DNA from: Aphidius gifuensis
Taxonomy: Eukaryota > Arthropoda > Insecta > Hymenoptera > Braconidae
Direction: 5' to 3'
Assembly (NCBI RefSeq): GCF_014905175.1
Contig: NC_057793.1
Location: 9,858,001-9,922,000 of the forward strand
DNA: 64,000 bases
The position numbers and the translations under genes were made by a program. Position 1 is the stretch's first letter. Every line of letters begins with the position of its first letter. A model generated the notes under the pieces. The model made no database searches, was not told the DNA's origin, and saw only the letters and a program-made list of their open reading frames with translations. Shown one piece after another: positions 22,901 through 35,947 of the stretch.

Positions 22901-25900
22901 TAGATAAAAATTTCAAATAAAAAAATAAAAAAACATTACAGAATTTCGTTTTAAAATTCATGTTGAAAACTTTTTTTTTATTTTACTCTTTTTTGTATAT
23001 TTTTAAATAAATTTTTGAACTGTTTTATGAGTTTAAGATTTATTATTAAATAAGTATATAGTCATTTTTTTAATATTTTTTTTTTCGGGTTTCCTTGAAT
23101 GTGTATCAAAGACATCGTGGCCTTCGTTGAAATAATAATGATACTTTCTGATCCTGAATAAAGTAAAAAATTGAACAGCCAGACTGACGTTTTGTTAATC
23201 ATATGTTGGTTATTCTGGATAAATATTTCATCAGTCAATGATTTCGTTGAACGATATAATAATCGATGAAGGACAAATAATTATTCAACTCAGCTGTTTT
23301 TTTACTCAAAAAAAAAAAAATTATAAATTACTCATTTTGATGGATTAAATTTTCAGGTAAAAATAAATTATCTTTCTGTAAATTACAGAGAAAATAAATA
23401 AGCAAAATATGATATGTGTAAATTATTTTTAAAATAATTTCTTCACGATGTCAATATTTTAACTGATTTGCATATGAAAAATGTATTTTTAAATTAAACT
23501 TAATGTATTATTGTAAATAAAATAACTATTAATATATGGTAAATGAAAATAAATAACATTTAGATAAATAATTAGGCAAATAAAAAATTTTGTCCTTGTG
23601 TTATTTTATTTTTGAATTTGTTTTCAATGATAATAAAAGGTTTCTGAGTTGATCATGTCAATGATAAATTGTGCTCGATATACAAGAGAGAAATTTATCA
23701 AGAGAAACACTGCGTTGATTTAAAAAATATATATTAATAATTATTTATTAAATAAAGTATAACATTAATAATTAAATATATTGAAATAATTTCTCTTTGA
23801 AATTATTATTCTAAATAAATTACTGAATGAAACGAGTCAATAATAATTTTTTTTATTCAATATAAAGTCAACATCAGTTTGCATGCAATCTTTGGGTCAA
23901 ATAAAGAATATAAAATTATAAAAATAATGATAAATTATAACATCAATTGCTAATAATGATAAAAAAAAAAACTTATCATTAAAATATTTATTTGAAATAA
24001 TAATATCAAAAATTAAATGTAATCTTATAAAAATAATAAATAGATAAATTTTTAAATTGAAAACAAAAATAATGAGGTCTAAAAAATTGAATATATTTCA
24101 GATAATTAGCAAACAAAATATATACAAAAAAAAAAATAATTAAATAATTACAGTATTTAGTTATTAAAAAAGCATAAATTTAAAAGAAAAAAAAAAGTAC
24201 TAGTCGTAAAATTTCAATGAGATCATGAGACCTCCTACCAAACACATGTATCGTGCATGCACTGGACACGTGAAAAGTCTGGCACTTGATGAGAAAGATA
24301 GAAATAAAAAAAAAATAAATAAAACATAATAATAAAATAAACCGAAACGACATAAAATAAATTTTAAAAAAATAAGACAAGTTTCGAAATAAAATGACGT
24401 ATTTCGAAAATAAGATGGAGAAATTATTTCTACCAAATTTTTTTCTTCAAAGAAAAAAATTAAAAATACATAAAAAATTTTATGTTCTTTTTTCTGAGTC
24501 TACAAAAAATTCAAATCTTATTAAAAATAAATAATTTTATTTCTTTTTTCTTTGTTGTAAAATATTTAAAAAACAAAAGAAATTATTGTTGCCAAAAAAA
24601 TTTAAATAATAAAAAAATTGTAAAAGTAAAAATTTATTAAATAAAATTTAAAAAATAATTACAAAAATTAATAGATTTGTTTTTATATTTAAAATAAAAA
24701 TTAGAAAATTTTATTTAAATATTCAATTGTAACAAACATAAAGATAAATATTATCGTTAAATTTTATTTCAAAAAAAATTGTGTAATATTATTAAAAAAA
24801 CAAAATTACAATAATTTAACATTTTAAAAATTTATTTATTTATTTTGATATTTAAATTTTAATAATAAAAAGAGAAAGATATATACATAAACACGGTGAT
24901 TATTTGGTATTTACTATTTCGTAATCATGTACCAAGAATACACACAGTAGAAACAATCATCAAATTAACGCAATGATTTATCCATTAAGTCATCATTCAG
25001 TAACTTTAGAATTACTAATTTTCTCATTATTTTTATTTCACTAATTTGAATAGGAGTTAATTAAAATTAATTTATATTTTTTATCTTTATTGTTAAATTA
25101 ATTTTTAATCAAATTTTCTTCAATATAAATATTAATTTTCGAATTTTATGGCGAAATTTAGGGGAAGAAAACTTCCCCTTCAATGCATATATCCACTATT
25201 TATCTACTACGTGAAAATTTAGTTGTATTAGTGAAAAACATTTGCCCTTGGAAATGTCATTGTGAAAAAAAAAAAAAAATACTCATTTAATAATAAAAAA
25301 TAGTCCTTTATAAAAATTAATGATTGAATTTAATTAAAATTAACGTACAATATTTTATAGTTAATTCAAAACAAGCATAGTTTAATTTATAAAAAGAATA
25401 ATAATATTATTTAATCAATGGGTCATAGGGTTTTTATGAGAATAAATTATATGGGAGTATTTTCGAAAAATTTAGTCAATAATTCTCTACCGAAATTGAT
25501 GGCATTGAATCGTTGTTTGAGGTAAGAAATTTATAACTTAAAATAGACAAAATATTAGCTTATTAATTTTTTTTATTTAGTGATTATTTAGGTAACCTGA
25601 AATGATTTCTTCTTTCTTAAAAAAAAAAATATAAGAAATAGAAAAATAATAGAAAATAATAATTAAGAGCCTTCAGTTCATTACTAAACTTTACTAATTT
25701 TTAGGAAAAGAAAAACCATCAAAATAAAATAATATTCGAAATTTTCTATGTACTCAACGAAATTTATCTTATGTTTCTATTGACAACAAGACTATAGGGG
25801 TAAGATTGAGACATAAATTTATTCATTAAACTTCTTTGACGTATGAATGACAATTGGAAATAATTATTCAATTTATTTATAAATATTTTAATTATTAAAA

Positions 25901-26301
25901 AGTATTACACAACTCAATTTAAAGAAAAAAACTATTTTTTTCATTGATATATTATTTTAAAGAATAAATTGAAATTTATCATTTTGTTGTTAAAATGTTT
26001 TTATATTTGAACTTTGTTCTTGATAATTCACTGTTGATTGATAACTACTCAGTTGAATGCATCACTCATGTTCATTTAATTTTGCTGTTAAATTACATAT
26101 CTATTTGTTGATTTGAATAAATTATTAATGGCTTATTTATTCGAGTAATCTTGGTAAAAGCTGTGGTAATTTCAAAATGATAAATAATTTAAAAAAAGAA
26201 AGCAAACTTTGATTCGATTAAAAATTGTATTTATATTAAAATGAGTATTTTATATTTTTTATAATTGTTGTTAATTTTTTTTTATTGTTTCCAGCACAAC
26301 A
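19977..26301. other. 6.3-kb region without a recognisable gene
   Basis: Mostly very AT-rich DNA with A/T homopolymers. The part nearest 26300 must contain the 5' leader, leader intron and promoter of glutamine synthetase, since an AG acceptor lies eight bases before its ATG. Less AT-rich islands occur at about 20865-20965 (GGGATGTC-TCAC motif twice), 21540-21900, 23090-23220 and 24225-24290. None gives a recognisable protein or structural RNA. It may hold a long non-coding RNA or enhancers. Confidence 0.5.
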
Positions 26302-27693
26302 ATGTCGAGAACAATGCTAAAAGAATCACCAAACGCAGCTTTGGACAAAACAATTATCAACCGATACATGGAACTTCCTCAACCTGATGGAAAAATTCAA
26401 GCAAAATATATTTGGATTGATGGAACTGGTGAAGGTTTAAGATCAAAAACCCGAACACTTGATTTTCTTCCAAAGGATCCATCAGGTAAATTTTTACTCA
26501 TATTTTTTTTTGCAAATATTATCAGTATTATATTTTAACGACAATTAAGATTATCTTTCTTGGAATTTATCAATATAATCAAGCAATAAATATATAAATG
26601 TATAAAGATAATAAATTATTAAATTCAACAATCAACATTTATACTTTGTTATCATGAAAAAAATAAAAAATTTAATTTTGTAATTTATACTGTGTAAATA
26701 AAATAAGCTTGTATCTTGATTTTATAATTAAATGATTATATAATAATAATTAAAATTAATATTTTAGAACTTCCTGAATGGACATTTGATGGTAGTTCAA
26801 CTTACCAAGCTGATGGTGCTAACAGTGATATTTATTTAAAACCAGTTGCAATATATAAAGATCCAATTCGTCGTGGTAATAATCGTCTTGTTTTATGTGA
26901 AACATTTAACAGTGATAGAACACCAACAAAAACAAATCTTCGTTATATTGCAAATAAAGGAATGGAAGCAATTAAATCACTAGAGCCATGGTTTGGTATT
27001 GAACAAGAATATACATTTCTTGATTTTGATGGTAAACCACTTGGTTGGCCAAAAAATGGTTTTCCAGGACCACAAGGACCATATTATTGTGGTGTTGGTG
27101 CTGATAAAGTTATTGGACGTGATATTGTTGAAGCACATTATCGTGCATGTCTTTATGCTGGTGTTAAAATTGCCGGTACAAATGCTGAAGTAATGCCATC
27201 ACAATGGGAATTTCAAGTTGGTCCATGTGTTGGTATTAGTGCTGGTGATGATTTATGGATTGCAAGATTTTTATTACATCGTATTGCTGAAGATTTTGGT
27301 GTTATTGCAACACTTGATCCAAAACCAGTTAGTGGAAGTTGGAATGGTGCTGGTGCACATACAAATTTCTCAACAAAACCAATGAGAAATGATGGTGGTC
27401 TTGCTGAAATTGAAAAAGCTATTGCTAAATTAAGTAAAAAACATGAACGTCATATTGCTGCATATGATCCACGTGGAGGAAAAGATAATGCACGTCGTCT
27501 TACTGGTATATGTGAAACATCAAGTATTCATGATTTTAGTTCTGGTGTTGCTAATAGAAATGTTAGTATTCGTATACCACGTGGTGTTGCTGAAGATGGT
27601 AAAGGATATCTTGAAGATAGACGACCAAGTAGTAATTGTGATCCATATGCTGTTACTGATGCACTTGTTCGTACATGTCTTCTCAATGAATAA
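26302..27693 (+). CDS. Gs: Glutamine synthetase (GSII type)
   Basis: Exons 26302-26485 and 26768-27693 join in frame for 369 residues, normal for eukaryotic GS. It condenses glutamate and ammonia to glutamine using ATP. The beta-grasp N-terminal half contains KYIWIDGTGEGLRSKTRTL and WTFDGSSTYQA. The catalytic half contains WFGIEQEYT (metal-binding glutamates), GPYYCGVG, NAEVMPSQWEFQVGP, NGAGAHTNFST (ATP-site histidine region), GVANRNVSIRIPR and LEDRRPSSNCDPY. All signature residues seen are intact. No clear mitochondrial presequence is present in this model, pointing to the cytosolic form, although an alternative 5' exon could add one. An acceptor lies just upstream of the ATG, so there is a leader intron. 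Confidence 0.97.
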
Positions 27694-28959
27694 GTTATTC
27701 ATTTATTATTCCAATGGATTTTTAATTTTCTTTTTTTTTTTTCTCTCCATAGTTTATTGTCGTAAATATTTGTTATATTTTTTAAATCTTTAGGTGTCTT
27801 TTTAGTTTTTAAATTATATAATTATTGGCTGTTTGTTTTTTTTTTTGTTTGTGCACAAATAAATTTTATATATATGCACTATTATTTTGGTTAGTTAAAA
27901 ATATGCAGGATCTATTTTTTTTTTTTCATTTTAATTATTTTTTATATAATATAAAGCACACATATTTTTTTTTTTTTGTTGCAATATATTTTACCGTGAT
28001 GAATATTTAAACATTGCCAATTTTAGGTATTTAATATGTATAATTAGCCAAATTAATTATACAATTAAGCTTGATTAAATGAATGATGATTTTAATTTTA
28101 AATATGAAAAAATATATTTGATGAATGTTGTAATAAAAAGAAGTATATTGAACGAAAAAAATTGTATTATTCAGCTGTCTGTATGTTTATTGAAAAAATA
28201 TCTGTGTCATGTTTAGAAAATAATAAAGAAATTATTATAAAAACAAAAAAAAATAATATTAACTGTAAAAAAAAAAATCAGTGGAATATTTTTTATTTTA
28301 AATTTTTATTGATATATAAATGCGAAAAAATATTTTCAATAATTAAATATATATGTTATGAATATGTATTATCAATAAAGAATGAAAAAAACTAAAATAA
28401 AATGATGTTACTTGTTTATTTGTAAAATTTTTCAATTATTTTAATTGTTGGTTTTATTTTAAAAAAATTATATACAACGAGAAATTAAAAAAATCTGTAA
28501 ATCAATATCTCTTTTCTTTTTTTTTAAATCAGTCACTTGTATCTTATCGATGTTCTGTTTTTTTTATATTTTATAATCTAATCATACTCACAATTTTATT
28601 GTTTTTTTTTTCCATTTATTTCATCTTCTTTCTTAAAAAACAAATTTATGATATGATTGTTAAGTAAACTGAACATTACAATAAAATTTTTCACTTCTAG
28701 TGAGTCACGTCAAATAAAAATGTTCTTTCACTACTCATAGATATTTTTTTTTTTTTTTTGTCGGCACAGATAATCAAGTTGATGAAATATATAGAAATTA
28801 CAAATTTATATAACTTGTAATTATCTATAATTTTTAAGCTTGCTATTTGCTAATTAAATTCTCCATTTAATTATGATGAAAATTTTAAATAATCGAAATA
28901 AAAAAAAAAAAAATAATCAATCATTATTTGTGTAATATTTTGATAAATTAATTGACACT
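27694..28959. other. Convergent intergenic region (GS and MRG15 3' flanks)
   Basis: AT-rich 3' UTR and flank. AATAAA signals occur on both strands. No gene recognised. Confidence 0.45.
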
Positions 28960-30488
28960 TTATCCACATTTACGATGATATTCTGGTGGTGCAGCACCGT
29001 AGTCTTGAAGACTGAATAAGTCATTGCTGTTTTTATGAAGGTACCGAAGAAAATCATGCATATGTGCCAATAATAGTTGAATACTTTTTTCATCAAGTGG
29101 TGTGTAGGACAAGTTACTTCCGAGTTTTACTAAAATAAAAAAAAATATATATATTTATAAATAAATGAAGAATATATTAACATGATAATAAATATCATTA
29201 ATAATTATTTCATTACCAAATAGCCGAAGTAAATGAATGGCTCCATAAATTCCACAAGGTGGTACATTTGGTTTTTCTATCATTATTTCAGCATACTGTT
29301 GTCGTTCCCATCTGTACAACAGTTGTGTACCTAACATGACATTAAAATATTCCCGAAGGCCTTTTGTTACTTCTACAACAGCACTTTCTCTGAACAAAAA
29401 AAAAAAAACAAAAACTCAGTTAAATAATGTAAAATTATATTGGTTTTTTTTTAAATTAATAATAAAACATACTTGTTTGGTGTATTTGTTTTACTGGACG
29501 TTTTAAATTTGACATAATCATCTAATATTTTATCCATAGTATGTCTTGCTGGTAAAATAACTAATTTTTTTTGTCTATTAATTGCATCCCAATCATCAAC
29601 AAGCCAAGGTTTAAGTTCTTCTGGTAATTTAACTTTTACTTCAACTTTTGTTAAAAATTGTTCTTCAGTTTCAACTGATGGATCTACACGACTAAAAAAT
29701 AAAAAAAATAAAACAAAATTAAATAATGATTGAGAATAAATATTATGCTTTGTTTTAATATAATACCTTCGTTTTTTTCTTGGTGCATCTGATGATGAAT
29801 CATGTGATGATGGTGTTACAGAACCACTACTATTTTTATGTACTCTTCCAGTTAATTTTTCACTATTTGGCAACGGTGTACTTGCACGACTGTCTGAATC
29901 TTTATCTTTACCAACATCTGATTTTCTACCACTTGTTTTAACAACTGATGTACTTTTTTTACCTTTTTGTGATGATGATTGTTGAGCTGAATGTGCACGT
30001 TGTACATCTTTTTGTTTTTGTACATTAATATCACTAAATTTTAAAACACGACTTTCTGGTACCCATTCATCCCAACTGTAATTTATAAATTATAATTAAT
30101 ATAATAATTAACTATAGAAAAAAAAAAAAACAACAATAACAACATTTATGTATGTATTTTGACAACATATTTTGAGGTTATGTCAATTTTTTTTTTTTGT
30201 TTTTAAATATTTATATTGTTGTTATACATTACTTTTTATTCCAGCCAGCATAGTGAATCAAATATTTAACTGTTTTTTCTTTTGTTATTTGATGCTTTAA
30301 ACATTTCGCTTCATATATTAATGGTCCATGGAAACAAAGTACCTTTTCACCTGTTGTAAAAAATGGAGATTTTTTTTCTATCTCTTAATTATCAATATCT
30401 ATTAGTTTTTGTTGTTATAAATTTTTTATTATTTAATATGTTTATAATGTAGATATTTACCTTCTTGAAATTTACCCTTGAGCGGCAT
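28960..30488 (-). CDS. MRG15: MRG15/MORF4L1-like chromodomain protein
   Basis: Six exons join without a frame break: 30461-30488, 30233-30350, 29767-30075, 29473-29691, 29217-29389 and 28960-29129 (338 residues). The N-terminal chromo-barrel (about residues 8-75) reads GEKVLCFHGPLIYEAKC, HYAGWNKNWDEWVPESRVLK; the aromatic residues of the methyl-lysine cage are present. A Ser/Lys-rich linker follows, with a basic RKKRR. The C-terminal MRG domain (about 165-338) includes LKPWLVDDWDAINRQKK, LYRWERQQYAEI and CGIYGAIHLLRLF. In the family this nuclear protein reads H3K36 methylation and serves the Tip60/NuA4 and Sin3/Rpd3S complexes. Start ATG opens a nine-codon first exon. Divergent from TRAPPC2. 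Confidence 0.94.
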
Positions 30489-30802
30489 TTGTAAAGTCTA
30501 TTAATTTTAAATAAATTTTGTAAACAAATTATTTGTTTGTAATTTTTTTTTTTTTGAGAATATGAGATGTTTATCCGGCGAAAAAGGCGTCGAAGGATCA
30601 ATAAGTTGCTTACTTCAGAGGTCACTCAGGTTAGTTTAAAAAAAAAAAAAAAAAAAAAGTTATTGTTGCCAACTTCAGAGTTCAGATTAACAAATGTGTC
30701 AAGCAAATGTCACTTTTTTTTATCAACATATCAACAAATAAATATACCACTATTTAATAATAATAAACATAATTAATTAACAATAAAATAAATAGAAAAA
30801 AA
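30489..30802. promoter_or_regulatory. Short bidirectional promoter between MRG15 (-) and TRAPPC2 (+)
   Basis: Only 314 bases separate the two divergent start codons. The block 30560-30690 is less AT-rich (GTTTATCCGGCGAAAAAGGC) and presumably holds both start sites. CTTCAGAG occurs twice (30612-30619, 30673-30680). No TATA-type arrangement could be assigned confidently. Confidence 0.5.
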
Positions 30803-31414
30803 ATGTCTGCAAATTACTATTTTGTTATTGTGGGCAATGCTGATAATCCATTGTATGAAATTGAATTTTCAAATTCCAACAAAGATACAAAGGTAAACAA
30901 ATGTCAAAATAAGTAAACAATCAAATTGTTGATTGATAAATTAATTATAGTTTTTTTTTTTTGTTTTACATGTAGAAAGAGGATCATGCACATTTAAATC
31001 AATTTATTGCTCATGCAGCATTGGATTTAGTTGATGAACATAAATGGAAAACAACAAATATGCATTTAAAAATGATTGATAAATTTAATCAATGGTTTGT
31101 AACAGCATTTGTGACAGCAACACAAATACGTTTTATCATGGTACATGATACTAAAAATGATGATGGAATTAAAAATTTTTTCAATGAAATGTATGAGACT
31201 TATATCAAGGTATGAATTATCAATATATTGTCATCTATCATTTGCAATAAAAACAAAAAAATATTATCAATATTTATATGCTTTTTAATAAATATTTATT
31301 TATTTATTTTTTCAGTACTCTATGAATCCATTTTACAGAATAAATACACCAATAAATTCAGTTGGGTTTGTTAAAAAAGCTCAGCTTTATGGAAAAAAAT
31401 ATTTAACGTCATAA
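30803..31414 (+). CDS. Trappc2: TRAPPC2 (sedlin) TRAPP complex subunit
   Basis: Exons 30803-30892, 30976-31209 and 31316-31414 join in phase 0 to give 140 residues, exactly the length of human sedlin. Family motifs include YYFVIVGNADNPLYEIEF at the start, HLNQFIAHAALDLVDE, NMHLKMIDKFNQWFVTAFVT, RFIMVHD and NPFYRINTPINS. It has a longin-like fold and is a core subunit of the TRAPP tethering complexes acting at ER-Golgi and Golgi membranes. No anomaly seen. An AATAAA lies about 70 bases after the stop. Confidence 0.96.
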
Positions 31415-32000
31415 ATTAAATATATTTTATAATATGTAAATAATTATTATTATCTTTGTTTATTTATAAAAATTAATTTAAGTAATAAATGATTTAAAAA
31501 ATAAAATAATAATTTATAAATATTCTGCAAATATATTCACTCGAAATGAATTTAATAAATTTAAAAAATTATTTTTCTTTATGAAGTTTAAACATTATCA
31601 TGATCTACTTTTGAATTTTTAAAAGATAACATTAATACATACGATAAAAATTAGTTTAATTAACATATATTAAAAACAGAAAAAAAAAAAAAATTTAATC
31701 TAAATATGTTTTAAAATTTAAATAATCAGGGTTAAAGATAAATTTTATTTTTCTTGAATATTTTAAATATAATATTAATGATTATTTATAACAATTTATT
31801 TAATGATATAATAATATTATTTTTAATAATTAAAATATATACATACATAGTCGGTTAGTACGATTTAAGTTTCGGTAAACTTCGTGACCTTTTAACGCAA
31901 ATTAGAGGACAAAAGTAAGTATTACTGACTGTAGTAAGTGTACAGGTGTAAAGTGTCAAAGTCACAATTATAATTCCCTTAAAAAAAAAACAAACAAACA
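31415..32000. other. Intergenic region with UGP upstream exon 5' UTR
   Basis: AT-rich to about 31840. From 31845 to 32000 it is more mixed (TCGGTTAGTACGATTTAAG, then GTAAGTGTACAGGTGT) and is likely the 5' UTR of the first UGP exon. Confidence 0.4.
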
Positions 32001-35000
32001 ATGCTGTCAGTTGATGATAAAAAGGTAATAATTAACAAAACAATCTTTAATAATTTCTTTTTAAAATTAAAAAATTTCAAAATTAAAAAGCAAAAACTGA
32101 CATTGATAAAAAAATAAATTTAAAAAAAAAAATAACCCTTTTTCGATTTTTCATCTATTTGTTAACATTAAATTAAAATTGAATTGTAATTAATAATATT
32201 AACAATTAAATATCATAAAAATTGTAAATTAATAATTTTTTCAAGGTTCATGATCGAGCAAGCAGAATTGGAGTCAAATTGGTACTTTAACCTCAATATA
32301 ACAAAAAAAAAATAAAACAAATAATTAGATAAATAAACAATGACAAGTGGCATTTTCGAGAACGAAGATATTATTATTAAATCATATATATTTTCATGTT
32401 ACAATAAAATATAACAACGTCATCATGATTATGAAATAATTTAGAATTATTTTTTAAAAAAATCAAGAATTATTTTTTGATAAATAATTTAGCCTTGACA
32501 CACCAAAAAAAGAAGGAAAAAAAAAAAAAATTGACATAAATTCTTAAAGTTATCTTTAGGCTTAGGGGACTTGAATTATTATTACATCAATATAAATGTT
32601 GCTTGAAAAATATTCATTAATTTAATATTATCAATTAAATTCATAATACATTTTTATTAATTGAGGGAAAAATTTAAATTTAGTCTGTCTAAATAAACAA
32701 GGATTTATTTCTTTTCATCAACAATGAAATTTATCAAATAAAAAAATTAATTATTAACAAAATAAAAAACAGTATTTAATATTATATTGTTCAAAAATAA
32801 ATCCAGATTTATTTATTATTTATTTATTTTTTTAATTTTTGTTTGGTCAATTAAGAACTGGCGACTGATAGCGTTGTGTTGATAACGAAAGAATACATAA
32901 CGTTCTCTCTTACTAAGAGTATATCATCATTAACAATTGTAAGAAGCACTCATAACGTTCTGAAGACTCTCAGCAATAACAGTCATTATTTACAATTTAA
33001 AATCATCAAAAAAAAACATAGTAAGAAAACAATTTTTCGAAACTTTATAAAGCAAAAAGAAAAAAAATTTTATAAATCTATTTAAAATGGATTATTTATT
33101 CAAAGTAAGTAAATAAAATTTGTTTTTTTAAAAAAACAAAATCAACAAGTCACCTCATTTCACTGTCATTAATCATTATCAATAAAAAGAATCTCGAAAA
33201 TGCCAAGTTCATTAAAATTTGAATATAAAAATATCGGATATTTCTATCGTTAACTGGTCATCTCAATCGTATGATTTTTTATTTCGATCAAAACAATATT
33301 AAAAATAATGGTTTGGATATAAATTATATAACTTTATTGATGAAAAATATTATTTAATTTATTTTTCATGTTATTTCAGTAATTATAATAAATACTATGA
33401 CGTATTTGAGTAAATTTCCAGTGTCCTTGAACTGTGTGTATATTGTACAACAAGTGCCAGAGCTCAACGATTACTATTACTAATAATAGATGATATGTTT
33501 TTTCTATATAATTTATTTTTCAATTTATTAATACTTTTACAATTTTAACTATAATATATTGACGTTATGTAATTTAAGAAAATGTATATCTTGTAATTAG
33601 TTTTGATGAGATATAGGTAGCATTATTTGTCACTATATTCATTCATTAATATTATCATAATAAATTAAATTAATTAGTCACGGGGACATGCCCGTCAGCC
33701 ATCAGATACACAGGCATTTCGTGAAAGGACAAAACGTGATGCTGAAAATGAACTTGTACGTGAACTTGGAAATCTTGAATCAACAGCAACACCAGAATCA
33801 CGTGAACGTGTTAAATCAGAATTTGCTGATTTTACTAAATTATTTCAAAAATTTTTACAAGATCAAGGACCATCTGTTGCTTGGGAACAAATACAAAAAC
33901 TTCCACCAGATTCTGTAAGTTATTTTTATGTTTTTTATGATTTTTTTTTTTCTTTTATTAAACTGTAATTTATTATTCATTAATAATTCCTGTTTTTTTC
34001 CACAGATTAGAGATTATGATTCATTACAAGAACCAAGTCATGAAGAAATACGTATGATGTTGAATAAATTAATTGTTGTTAAATTAAATGGTGGTCTTGG
34101 TACAAGTATGGGTTGTCATGGACCAAAATCATCAATTGTTATACGTAATGATTTAACATTTTTAGATTTAACTGTTCAACAAATTGAGGTAAATATTATC
34201 AACGTATAAATATTACATCATCAATAAATGAATATTCAAATGATACATCATTATTTTTTTCTTTTTTTCTATGTTGTATAGTCATTAAACAAGACTTTTA
34301 ATGTCAGTGTTCCACTTGTGTTGATGAATTCATTTAACACAGATGCTGATACTGAAAGAATAATACGTAAATATCGTGGTCTTGATGTTAATATTAAAAC
34401 ATTTAATCAAAGTTGTCATCCACGTATATGTAGAGAATCATTATTACCAATTGCTAAAAATTGTGATATTGATGAAGATATTGATTCATGGTATCCACCA
34501 GGACACGGTGATTTTTATGAAAGTTTTCAACGTAGTGGTTTACTTGATGAATTTATAAATGAAGGAAGAGAATATTGTTTTATATCAAATATTGATAACC
34601 TTGGGGCAACTGTTGATAATAAAATACTTAGAATGGTACTTGAACCAAGTGGTAGATCACATGAATTTGTTATGGAAGTTACTGACAAAACAAGAGCAGA
34701 TGTTAAAGTAATAATTATTAATATCATCATCATTATCAATATTGACATATTTAATTTGAATAAAATTAATATTGTTATTTATTTTACAGGGTGGTACACT
34801 GATACAATATGAAAATAAATTACGTTTATTAGAAATTGCACAAGTACCAAAAGAACATGTTGATGAATTTAAATCAATAAAAACATTTAAATTTTTTAAT
34901 ACAAATAATTTATGGGCAAAATTAAGTGCAATTAAAAGAATATTAACTGAGGGTTCATTAAATATGGAAATAATTGTTAATCCAAAAGTATTGGAAAATG

Positions 35001-35525
35001 GTATGAATATAATACAACTTGAAACAGCTGTTGGTGCTGCTATGAAATCATTTGAAGGAAGTGTTGGTATACATGTACCACGTAGTAGATTTTTACCAGT
35101 TAAAAAAACATCTGATTTAATGCTTGTTAAAAGTAATTTATATGTACTTAAAAATGGATCATTAGTTATGAGTCCAAAACGTATGTTTCCAATAACACCA
35201 CTTATTAAACTTGGTGATAAAGATTTTTCAAAGGTATTAATCAATTTGTTTGCTGTTTTTTTTATATTTGCTAATTGTGTATTAATATATATGGTTTTTT
35301 TTTTCGATTTAGGTTGAAGAATTTGAAAGAAGATTTATCAATATTCCGGATCTTTTGGAGCTTGATCATTTAACAGTATCTGGTGATGTTACATTCGGTC
35401 GTGATGTATCATTACGTGGTACTGTTATTATCATTGCCAATCATGGTGATCGTATTGATCTACCATCTGGTAGTATTCTTGAAAATAAAATTGTTTCTGG
35501 AAATTTGAGAATTCTTAGTCATTGA
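32001..35525 (+). CDS. UGP: UTP--glucose-1-phosphate uridylyltransferase, alternative first exons
   Basis: Common exons 33678-33914, 34006-34188, 34282-34707, 34790-35233 and 35313-35525 give 500 residues in phase. Three phase-0 upstream pieces fit: 32001-32024 (MLSVDDKK), optional 32246-32281 (VHDRASRIGVKL) and 33087-33104 (MDYLFK), predicting proteins of 508, 520 or 506 residues; human UGP2 has 508. The nucleotide-binding loop is VVKLNGGLGTSMGCHGPKS. Other family blocks are WYPPGHGDFYESF, FISNIDNLGATVD, NTNNLWAKL and the C-terminal left-handed helix (VSLRGTVIIIANHGDRI). The enzyme makes UDP-glucose for glycogen, trehalose and glycan synthesis in the cytosol. Alternative starts suggest separate promoters; the 12-codon internal exon is the least certain part. 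Confidence 0.94.
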
Positions 35526-35947
35526 TTCAATCATCGGGAGGTATATTCAATAATTGATATTATTATGAATTATTTAAAAGAAATTGACTCGAAATTTTTT
35601 TTCTTTTAACATGCAGAATTTCAGATTGATGCAATGGTTATTTAATTATAAATATATATTTTTTTTTTCTTTTGTTTGAATTTATATATTGTAAGTTTGA
35701 ATAAAATTTATGAAAAAAATTTATACGTTTACTTGTATATTTTATAAAACCTAAATAATAAATGAAAAAAAAAAAGTATCAATTTAAAATGAAGGAAAAT
35801 TATATTAATAAATAAAAAAGATCTTTTTTGTTTTGTTATGTACATCAATTAATCAGAAGAATATATATTTTTTATTATTTTTAATAATAAGTTTTGTTGT
35901 TTTTTTTTTTTGTTTTTTTGATTCTAGTCAATAAAACATTTATAAAA
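35526..35947. other. 3' flank between UGP and BTB-Pipsqueak gene
   Basis: AT-rich. A polyadenylation-type AATAAA lies near 35699 for UGP. No further gene seen. Confidence 0.45.

Noticed and set aside
24180..24436. Two overlapping minus-strand frames rich in Phe/Leu/Ile
   Set aside because: Hydrophobic translation of T-rich DNA without a family match or splice context; not a convincing membrane peptide.
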